DNA from: Parcubacteria group bacterium GW2011_GWB1_37_13
GTDB taxonomy: Bacteria > Patescibacteriota > Minisyncoccia > Phycocordibacterales > UBA9973
DNA: 13,913 bases
Direction: 5' to 3'
Assembly (NCBI GenBank): GCA_000990145.1
Contig: LBSW01000040.1
Location: 1 to 13,913, forward strand
Translations under genes and position numbers: made by a program
The notes under the pieces: model-generated
Database searches by the model: none
Seen by the model: the letters and a program-made list of their open reading frames with translations, nothing else
Told to the model about the DNA's origin: nothing
Shown: positions 6,837 to 12,594 of the stretch, piece by piece
How the letters are laid out: each line of letters begins with the position of its first letter
Position numbering within the stretch: the first letter of the stretch is position 1

Positions 6837-6845
6837 TGCTAAAAT
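6837..6845 (+). promoter_or_regulatory. Extended -10 promoter of grpE, leaderless spacing
   Basis: TGCTAAAAT is an extended -10 element (TGnTANAAT). The hexamer TAAAAT (6840-6845) ends 6 nt before the grpE ATG at 6852, the same distance as at the gene starting at 1172, so the mRNA would begin at the start codon. The -35 region (around 6817-6822) is poor, which extended -10 promoters tolerate. Confidence 0.5.
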
Positions 6846-6851
6846 GCTGGT

Positions 6852-7442
6852 ATGAGTGATGAAAAGGAAGTAAAAAAGGAAGAAAATACTCCAGTAGAAG
6901 ATGAAATTCTTGAATTTGAATTCAATGAGGACGGAGAGGAAGATTTAAAGAAAACTCTAAAAAAATTAAGAGAGGATTTAAAAGTTTGTAAAAAAGAAAA
7001 AGAGGAATATTTGATTGGCTGGCAGAAAGAACGGGCGGATTTTGCCAATTATCGAAAGCGAGAAGATGATAGAAAAGCTATGTTTTCAGAAGCAATACGT
7101 GAGCGTATTTTAACCCGATTTTTAACTGTTTTAGATAATTTTAATATGGCTTTTGCCAATAAAGAAGCTTGGGAAAAGGTAGACGAAAATTGGAGAAAGG
7201 GCGTAGAATACATATATGGGCAGATGAACACTGTGTTTGAAGAATATGGAGTGAAGGAAATAGGCGCGATAGGAGAAAATTTTGATACTAATATTCATCA
7301 GTCTATGGAATTGGTACCGACAGAAAAAAAAGAGCTTGACCATACTGTCTCAAATGTAATTCAAAAAGGATATAAGCTCGGCGAACGTGTAATTAGAGCG
7401 GCTCGAGTAAATGTTTATGAGTATAAAGAATCAGGAAAATAG
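6852..7442 (+). CDS. grpE: GrpE, nucleotide exchange factor of DnaK
   Basis: 196 aa, usual length. GrpE is a dimeric co-chaperone that releases ADP from DnaK. Residues 1-31 are acidic and probably disordered. About 32-95 form the long helix/coiled coil (ending KERADFANYRKREDDRKAM). A helical section with LTRFLTVLDNFNMAF follows. The C-terminal beta domain (about 140-192) carries the family motif FDTNIHQSM (Phe144) and GYKLGERVIRAARVNV (Gly173 on). dnaK and dnaJ are not in the window. It has its own predicted promoter and so can be transcribed apart from the ribosomal genes. The next frame starts inside its last 32 nt. Confidence 0.95.
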   Translation: MSDEKEVKKEENTPVEDEILEFEFNEDGEEDLKKTLKKLREDLKVCKKEKEEYLIGWQKERADFANYRKREDDRKAMFSEAIRERILTRFLTVLDNFNMAFANKEAWEKVDENWRKGVEYIYGQMNTVFEEYGVKEIGAIGENFDTNIHQSMELVPTEKKELDHTVSNVIQKGYKLGERVIRAARVNVYEYKESGK

Positions 7443-7881
7443 AATTTGCGAACACTGTGGACAAAACTTCAAAATAACAGAAGAAGAATTTTCTTTATAT
7501 AAAAAAGTTGGCACTGAACTGCCAACTTTGTGTTTTTTCTGCCGAATTAAGTTGCATTTATCTTTTTGGATGTTTGGAAAATTCCGTAAAGGTAAATCAG
7601 ATCTTTCAGGAGTAAATTTGATTACAGTTCTTCCAGAGAAAAATAGATATCCGATTTATACTCTCACTGAATGGCATAGTGATAAATGGAATGCTATGAA
7701 ATACGGGGTAGATTATGATACTAATGTGTCATTTCTTAAACAACTGCAAGACCTTCAAGAAAAAATTGGTGCGATGATGTTTGGAATTCTAAAAATTGCT
7801 ATCTGTCTCGTTCGATGGAAGAATGCGAGGATTTATTTTATTCATATCGCAACATCAGAGTCAAAAATTCTATTGATATGA
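7411..7881 (+). CDS. Cys-rich tandem family copy A, 5' fragment (frameshifted)
   Basis: First of four paralogs and a broken gene. Starts at 7411 or, closer to the length of its paralogs, at 7417; either overlaps the end of grpE (26-32 nt, different frame), suggesting translational coupling. Genuine homology ends near residue 117: CEHCGQNFKITEEEFSLY, LPTLCFFCR and WHSDKWNAMKYGVDYD match the N-terminal zinc module of copy B. After LQDLQEKI at the A6 tract (7760-7765) the frame loses similarity, and the remaining residues to the stop at 7881 are out-of-frame translation. The first two CxxC pairs remain but the second two (C58/C61 and C79/C82 in copy B) are gone. Shifting back one base at the tract restores family sequence; the frameshift may be real, programmed or an assembly error. 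Confidence 0.6.
   Translation: MFMSIKNQENRICEHCGQNFKITEEEFSLYKKVGTELPTLCFFCRIKLHLSFWMFGKFRKGKSDLSGVNLITVLPEKNRYPIYTLTEWHSDKWNAMKYGVDYDTNVSFLKQLQDLQEKIGAMMFGILKIAICLVRWKNARIYFIHIATSESKILLI
7504..7538 (+). terminator. Intrinsic-terminator-like hairpin inside copy A, after grpE
   Basis: AAAGTTGGCA (7504-7513) pairs perfectly over 10 bp with TGCCAACTTT (7520-7529) around a 6-nt loop. GTG then six T follow (7533-7538). It lies 62 nt after the grpE stop, where a terminator for the upstream unit would be expected, yet it is inside codons of copy A whose products match the paralogs. It could attenuate expression of the array. Confidence 0.5.
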
Positions 7882-9038
7882 CAGTTTGTTTTGATTCGGA
7901 GAAATGTTACAACTGCGGAGACTGTCATCATTCCTATAAGCTCTTTTATTCCAGACATTCCCGCGATTGCATAGATTCCTATTTTTTATATGATTGCCGC
8001 AATTGCGTTAATTGTTTTATGTGCTGGAATCTTCGGAATAAGTCTCACTGCATAGAAAATGTCCAATATACTAAAGAAGAATATGAAGAAAAAATAAAAT
8101 CATACAATCTCGGATCATATGAATCTATTCAAGTATTCAAAATGCGTTTTGAGAAAATAGCTCAAAATGAGGCGGTTCACAGAGAAAATTTTAATCTCAA
8201 GGCATATAATTCTAGCGGTAATTATTTAATAGATGTGAAAAATTGCCATAATTGTAATACAATTAGCGATTCTGAAGATTGTTATAACTGCATTCGTGGC
8301 TTGCAACAAAAGTCTGACATTGATGCCGATGGTTGTTGGTATTCTGAATTAATAGGTAATTGTCAAGGTTGTGTAAATGCATATGCTCTAAAATACTCGA
8401 CTTGGTCTTCTTCGCGATATTCTGAATATTTAGATTTATGTATTGAATGCGAATATTGTTTTGGCTGTGTCGGTCTGAAGAAAAAGAAATATTGTATTTT
8501 GAACAAACAATATACAAAAGAAGAATATGAAACTTTACGCGATAAGATTATCGCTGATATGAGAAGAAGAGGAGAATATGGCAAATTCTTGCCTTATTCT
8601 ATGAGCGCTGGACCTTTTAATTTTTCCACCAGCTTTTTTTATTTTCCGGAAACTAAAAAAGAAGATATCTTAAAACTCGGCGGTTATTGGGAAGACATAA
8701 GCAAGGGTCATATTGAAGGAATGCAAACAAATAAGCTACCTGATTCCATAAAAGATGTTTCAAACGCCGTTACAACTCAAGCGCTTATTTGTCCGGAAAC
8801 TGGCTGGCGTTTTAATATTGCTCAAAATGAACTTACTTTTTACAGAGAAAACAATATTCCGCTTCCGCGTTATCACTTTGATGCGCGAATAAAAAAAAGC
8901 CTGAAATATTTGACTGTTCTTCGATCATATCCATACAAATGCGTTTTTTGTGGCGGTAGTATAATGGCTTATTATCCGCCAGAATGGGGATATAAAAAAA
9001 TATCCTGTGAAGAATGTTATAAAAAGAACATAGCTTAA
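7815..9038 (+). CDS. Cys-rich tandem family copy A, 3' fragment (frameshifted)
   Basis: This frame is open from 7740, and family homology begins near 7763 (NWCDDVWNSKNCYLSRS), upstream of the ATG at 7815, so that ATG is an internal Met rather than a natural start. It carries most of the central region, with Cys clusters such as DCRNCVNCFMCWNLRNKSHC, and both copies of the hallmark motif (VQYTKEEYEEK and NKQYTKEEYETL). The C-terminal module is present but degenerate: ICPETGWRFNI replaces the first CxxC pair, YHFDAR replaces CPNCR, while CVFC and CEEC near the end survive. Joined to the 5' fragment the protein would be about 540 aa. Compared with copies B-D about 15 residues are missing at the junction, so one small deletion could explain both gap and frameshift. 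Confidence 0.6.
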   Translation: MEECEDLFYSYRNIRVKNSIDMTVCFDSEKCYNCGDCHHSYKLFYSRHSRDCIDSYFLYDCRNCVNCFMCWNLRNKSHCIENVQYTKEEYEEKIKSYNLGSYESIQVFKMRFEKIAQNEAVHRENFNLKAYNSSGNYLIDVKNCHNCNTISDSEDCYNCIRGLQQKSDIDADGCWYSELIGNCQGCVNAYALKYSTWSSSRYSEYLDLCIECEYCFGCVGLKKKKYCILNKQYTKEEYETLRDKIIADMRRRGEYGKFLPYSMSAGPFNFSTSFFYFPETKKEDILKLGGYWEDISKGHIEGMQTNKLPDSIKDVSNAVTTQALICPETGWRFNIAQNELTFYRENNIPLPRYHFDARIKKSLKYLTVLRSYPYKCVFCGGSIMAYYPPEWGYKKISCEECYKKNIA

Positions 9039-9067
9039 CCCTGTCAAAGCCCGTCTTTGACAGGGTT
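9037..9067 (+). promoter_or_regulatory. 13-bp perfect hairpin between copies A and B
   Basis: Bases 9037-9049 pair with 9055-9067 without mismatch around a 5-nt loop (CCCGT). The stem includes the last two bases of copy A's stop codon and ends 13 nt before the ATG of copy B. No U-run follows on either strand, so classical termination is doubtful. A direct TTGACAG repeat (9057-9063 and 9066-9072) sits on its 3' arm. Confidence 0.6.
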
Positions 9068-9080
9068 GACAGTAAATTAA

Positions 9081-10778
9081 ATGGATCAAGAAATAAAAAA
9101 CTGCAAGAACTGCAAAAAAGATTTCGTCATAGAACCGGATGATTTTAATTTTTATGAAAAAATAAAAGTTCCGCCGCCGACTTGGTGTTCAAAATGCAGA
9201 CAGCAGAGGCGTTATGCTTGGAGAAACGAGCGAACTTTATATAGACGCAATTGCAATTTTTGCGGAAAGAGCACGGTAACAATTTATTCTCCCAACAAAC
9301 CATATAAAGTATATTGTAATCTTTGTTGGTGGGGGGATGATTGGGATTTTGCTTCTTATGGGCGTGATTTTGATTTTACACGGCCGTTTTTTGAGCAGTT
9401 TTCTGAATTGCAACACGAAGTGCCTCGTATGGCGCTCTTAAATAAAAATAGTATCAATTCGGATTACACCAATCATTCGAGTGATAATAAAAATGTTTAT
9501 CTTACTTTTTCTTGTTTTGACGGTGAAAATGTAATGTATAGCACTTGGATTATGAAATCACGCGACTGTATGGATTGCGGTTATATTTACGAAAAAGGAG
9601 AACGTTTATATGAATGTATTGATTCGCGCAAATCTTATCAATGTCAATATGGTATTTTCTTGAAGGATTGCTCGTCTTGTTATTACTGCTACGATTGCCA
9701 CGGATGCAACGAATGTTTTATGTCGACAAATTTGCGCAATAAAAGTTACATTTTTAAAAATAAACAATACACAAGAGAGGAATATTTTAATAAATTGAAA
9801 GAATATGAAATAACTTCTTTTATAACAAGAGAGGGATTGAATAAAGAATTTCAGGACTTGGTGGAAAAAGATGCGATTCATCGTTATGTTGTCAGTGAAA
9901 GGAATGTAAACTCTGTGGGCAGTTTAATTTTTAATTGCAAGAATGCTATGAACGTTTTTGATCTGGAAAGTGGAGAAGATTGCAAATATATTTATAGCAG
10001 TCTCGAGTTAAAAGACTGTATGGATATGTACCATACCGGTTATAGCACTTCATTGTGTTATGAACTTCAAGGTTGTACTCGAACTTATAACTGCCTTTCT
10101 TGTCATCTTTGTTATGACAATGCGCACATATCATATTCCGACACCTGTCAAAATAGTCAAAATTTATTCGGTTGTGTGAGCGTAAAAAAAGGCGAGTATA
10201 TGATTTTGAATAAAAAGTATAGCAAAGCGGATTACGAAACACTGAAAGAAAAAATTATTGAACATATGAAAAAGACGGGGGAATACGGAGAATTTTTTCC
10301 ACCGGGGATAGCGCCGGTTTATTATAATGAAACGCAGGGTAATCTTTATATGCCAATGAAAAAGGAAGAAGTTTTAGCTAAAGGATGGCATTGGGAAGAA
10401 AATATCCCAGGAACTTTTGGCAAAGAAACAATATCCAGCGTTTCTATTCCTGATAAAATAGAAGATGTATCGGATTCATATTTGAGTGAAATTTTTGCTT
10501 GCGTGGATTGCTCTAAAAATTACAATATTACCAGAAACGAACTTCTTTTTTACCGAAAAGAGCATATTCCATTTCCGCGAAAATGTCCTAATTGCCGTTA
10601 CAAGCGCCGGTTTGATCTGCGTCCCAAAAGGGAATTATGGCATCGCAAATGTATGTGCACTCAAGAAAATTACACCAATCACAATGGGCCCTGTCCAGTT
10701 GAATTTGAAACGTGTTATTCACCTGACGGGAAAGAATTAGTTTACTGCGAGAGCTGCTACAATAAAGAAGTATATTAA
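9081..10778 (+). CDS. Full-length Cys-rich zinc-module protein, copy B
   Basis: 565 aa, about 39 Cys, no signal peptide or membrane segment, so probably cytosolic. This is the only intact member here. Residues 1-83 hold four CxxC pairs (C8/C11, C36/C39, C58/C61, C79/C82). The first two lie in a CxxCxKxFxI...FYEK...PPxxCxxCR pattern resembling the probable zinc-ribbon family zf-trcl, from memory. WDFASYGRDFDFTRPFFEQF follows. The centre (about 140-420) is Cys/Asn/Tyr-rich, in two halves that each end in a hallmark motif: NKQYTREEY (from Asn227) and NKKYSKADY (from Asn377). The C-terminal module (C474/C477, C502/C505, C524/C526, C556/C559 and two more) mirrors the N-terminal one, with CxxCxKxYxI...LLFYRK...PxPxxCxxCR. 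Function is unknown; metal binding is inferred from Cys spacing. A hairpin precedes its start. Confidence 0.8.
   Translation: MDQEIKNCKNCKKDFVIEPDDFNFYEKIKVPPPTWCSKCRQQRRYAWRNERTLYRRNCNFCGKSTVTIYSPNKPYKVYCNLCWWGDDWDFASYGRDFDFTRPFFEQFSELQHEVPRMALLNKNSINSDYTNHSSDNKNVYLTFSCFDGENVMYSTWIMKSRDCMDCGYIYEKGERLYECIDSRKSYQCQYGIFLKDCSSCYYCYDCHGCNECFMSTNLRNKSYIFKNKQYTREEYFNKLKEYEITSFITREGLNKEFQDLVEKDAIHRYVVSERNVNSVGSLIFNCKNAMNVFDLESGEDCKYIYSSLELKDCMDMYHTGYSTSLCYELQGCTRTYNCLSCHLCYDNAHISYSDTCQNSQNLFGCVSVKKGEYMILNKKYSKADYETLKEKIIEHMKKTGEYGEFFPPGIAPVYYNETQGNLYMPMKKEEVLAKGWHWEENIPGTFGKETISSVSIPDKIEDVSDSYLSEIFACVDCSKNYNITRNELLFYRKEHIPFPRKCPNCRYKRRFDLRPKRELWHRKCMCTQENYTNHNGPCPVEFETCYSPDGKELVYCESCYNKEVY
9141..9181 (+). 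repeat. 41-nt block identical in copies B, C and D
   Basis: The same 41 bases occur at 9141-9181, 10904-10944 and 12655-12695, encoding DFNFYEKIKVPPPT with identical synonymous codons. Copies C and D agree over a longer stretch to both sides with few changes. Flanking coding sequence of the paralogs is much more diverged, so recent conversion or recombination is likely. Copy A lacks it. Confidence 0.85.
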
Positions 10779-10788
10779 AGTGTGACGC

Positions 10789-10814
10789 ATTATTATGTAC
10801 TAGTACATAATAAT
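10789..10814. repeat. 26-bp perfect palindrome between copies B and C
   Basis: Every base from 10789 to 10814 is symmetric about the point between 10801 and 10802 (centre TACTAGTA). It lies 10 nt after the stop of copy B and ends 10 nt before the ancestral ATG of copy C at 10825. As RNA it gives an 11-bp stem with a CUAG loop. On the minus strand a T-run would follow it, but no minus-strand gene is present. It could act as an operator, a cruciform or a translational insulator. Confidence 0.8.
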
Positions 10815-10824
10815 AAAAAATAGA

Positions 10825-10878
10825 ATGGAATATAAATCACAAAATATAGTGTGTCAGAATTGTGTGTCAGAATTGTGA
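10825..10878 (+). pseudogene. Ancestral N-terminus of copy C, cut off by a tandem duplication
   Basis: From ATG 10825 the frame reads MEYKSQNIVCQNCVSEL then TGA (10876-10878). Removing one copy of the 13-nt duplication joins it to the main frame as MEYKSQNIVCQNCEGNF, exactly like the starts of copies B and D (MDQEIKNCKNC, MDNVTKNCQNC). So this ATG was the original start, and the present gene is interrupted after 17 codons. Confidence 0.75.
10849..10874 (+). repeat. 13-nt tandem duplication at the start of copy C
   Basis: GTGTGTCAGAATT occurs twice back to back (10849-10861 and 10862-10874). Thirteen is not a multiple of three, so it shifts the frame between the ATG at 10825 and the body of the gene. 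Slipped-strand events could create or remove it. Confidence 0.9.
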
Positions 10879-12310
10879 AGGTAACTTCATAATAGAACCA
10901 GAAGATTTTAATTTTTATGAAAAAATAAAAGTTCCGCCGCCGACTTTTTGTCCAGAGTGTCGAAGGATGCGACGTTTTGCGCATACAAATGAAACTGTTT
11001 TTTATAAGCGCAAGTGTGACTTAAGTGACAAAGATATTTTTAGCATGTATCCTGTTTCAGCACCTTTTCCAGTGTATGAGACGGACATATGGTATTCAGA
11101 CCAGTGGGATCCATATCAGTATGGAATGAATTATGATTTCTCAAAGCCCTTCTTACAGCAATTTTTAGAATTGAGAAATAGAGTGCCCAAAATGGCTCTC
11201 GTCAAGCAAGGATTTTCCATAAACAGCGAATATACTCATAGGGTTACTGACATGAAAAATTCCTATCTAGTTTTTCGTATGAGTGGAAGCGAGGACTCTT
11301 TGTATTGTTATGTCGGAAGAAACATCACAGATTGTGTGGATTGTCTTAGTATCTGGGATTCTGAATCATGCTATGAATGTATAGATTGCAATAATTGTTA
11401 TAAGATTAAATTTTCTCAAGAAAGTCATGATTGTCGAGATTCATATTTTTTATATGCATGTCGAAATTGTTCAGACTGTATTGGTTGTGTAAATTTAATA
11501 AATCAATCGAACTGTATTTTAAATCAGAAATACGGAAAGGAAGAATATCGGAAAAAATTGCAAGAACTTAAGTTAAATACTGTTTCTGGCTTGGCCGAAT
11601 TCTCTGAGAAATTTAAAGAATTTAGAAAAAAATTTCCTTATCGTTCAATTCACTCCTTGAAATCCAACAATGTTTCTGGAAATTGGTTTGTTAATTGTCA
11701 AAATGTAAAAAACTCCTTTGGGTGTTTAAACGTAAAAGATGGAAAATATCTTTTCTGGATTTTTAATGCGGAAGATTGCATGGACTACTTTCAATGGGGA
11801 AATAATTCTGAGCTTATCTATGAATCAGAAAACTGTGGCTTAGATTCCTCTAGACTTTCTTTCTGTACTCAATGTTGGACTGGTGCTCACGATCTATTTT
11901 ACTGCGATTCTTGCCCGAGTTCCGGTAACTGTTTTGGATGTATCGGCCTAAAAAAGGGCCAGTATTCTATTCTAAATAAGAAATACACCAAAGAAGAATA
12001 TGAAAACTTTTTACCAAAAGTTATTAAACATATGAAGGAAGTGCCGTATATAAGTGATAAAGGAATTGAATATAAATTTGGGGAACATTTTCCAAGTGAA
12101 ATTTCAGCTTTTACTTACAATGAAACTGCTGCGATAGATTTCTATCCCATATCTGAAGCAGAAGCTCTTAAAAAGGGATACAGATGGAAAAATAGAGAAA
12201 AAAAAGATTATAAAATAACCATAAAAGGTTCAGATTTACCAGAAACGATATCAGAGGTTGACGATTCTATTTTAAATGAAGTGAAGAAAAAGATAGTCCG
12301 GATTCTGTAG
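10862..12310 (+). CDS. Cys-rich tandem family copy C, main fragment
   Basis: 482 codons, opening with a GTG that lies in the second copy of the 13-nt duplication (MCQNCEGNF). Translation could restart here, because the GTG overlaps the short upstream frame ending at 10878. The N-terminal module keeps CQNC and CPEC, but the second half is degenerate: CDLSD in place of CxxC, and VYETDIW in place of VYCxxCW. The centre retains dense Cys (for example DCVDC, CRNCSDCIGC) and both hallmark motifs (NQKYGKEEYRKK, NKKYTKEEYENF). The frame leaves the family after DDSILNEVKKK at the A5 tract (12287-12291) and stops at TAG 12308-12310; the last residues IVRIL are out of frame. Repairing both lesions gives about 567 aa, close to the 565 aa of copy B, which supports two recent lesions in one gene. 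Confidence 0.6.
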   Translation: MCQNCEGNFIIEPEDFNFYEKIKVPPPTFCPECRRMRRFAHTNETVFYKRKCDLSDKDIFSMYPVSAPFPVYETDIWYSDQWDPYQYGMNYDFSKPFLQQFLELRNRVPKMALVKQGFSINSEYTHRVTDMKNSYLVFRMSGSEDSLYCYVGRNITDCVDCLSIWDSESCYECIDCNNCYKIKFSQESHDCRDSYFLYACRNCSDCIGCVNLINQSNCILNQKYGKEEYRKKLQELKLNTVSGLAEFSEKFKEFRKKFPYRSIHSLKSNNVSGNWFVNCQNVKNSFGCLNVKDGKYLFWIFNAEDCMDYFQWGNNSELIYESENCGLDSSRLSFCTQCWTGAHDLFYCDSCPSSGNCFGCIGLKKGQYSILNKKYTKEEYENFLPKVIKHMKEVPYISDKGIEYKFGEHFPSEISAFTYNETAAIDFYPISEAEALKKGYRWKNREKKDYKITIKGSDLPETISEVDDSILNEVKKKIVRIL

Positions 12311-12336
12311 GAGCTTTTCGAATTACGCAGAATGAA

Positions 12337-12540
12337 TTGAATTTTTATAGAAAAATGAATTTACCGTTACCTCGAGCTTGTTTTAATATTCGTCATTTAC
12401 GTCGCATGAGGAAACGCTCACCGCTACGCACTATCAAGCGTCAATGTTCAAAATGCAAAACAGAAATTGAAACAGTCTATAATGAAACATATGCTCCAAT
12501 AATTTACTGCAAAAAATGTTACCAGCAAGAAGTTTATTAG
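12337..12540 (+). pseudogene. Copy C, C-terminal module left in another frame
   Basis: The ATG at 12337 is an internal Met. Family sequence in this frame begins upstream, near 12292 (DSPDSVGAFRITQNELNFYR), and the frame is open from 12280. It encodes the C-terminal module: FYRKMNLPLPRACF, then CSKC and CKKC with the terminal CYQQEVY like CYNKEVY of copy B. The first CxxC pair is missing and the second is reduced to a single Cys (CFNIR). A minus-one shift at 12287-12291 would fuse it to the main fragment. As a separate 67-aa protein it has no visible translation start signal. Confidence 0.6.
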
Positions 12541-12550
12541 AATTATATAG

Positions 12551-12586
12551 ATTTCTTAATATATCATATATGATAGTCTAAGGAAT
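12551..12586 (+). promoter_or_regulatory. Inverted repeat upstream of copy D, with possible SD
   Basis: An outer stem (12551-12558 with 12579-12586, including one G-U pair) encloses a symmetric 3x3 internal loop and a perfect 14-bp palindrome (12562-12575, TATCATA/TATGATA). It ends 8 nt before the ATG at 12595. Its 3' arm contains AAGGA (12580-12584), a plausible Shine-Dalgarno site 10 nt from the ATG that the fold would hide. TATGAT (12569-12574) could also be a -10 box, but no -35 is evident. Confidence 0.5.
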
Positions 12587-12594
12587 TAAAAATT

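Noticed and set aside
9066..9094. TTGACA (9066-9071) as the -35 box of a promoter for copy B
   Set aside because: No -10-like hexamer at 16-18 nt spacing, and that position would fall inside the gene.
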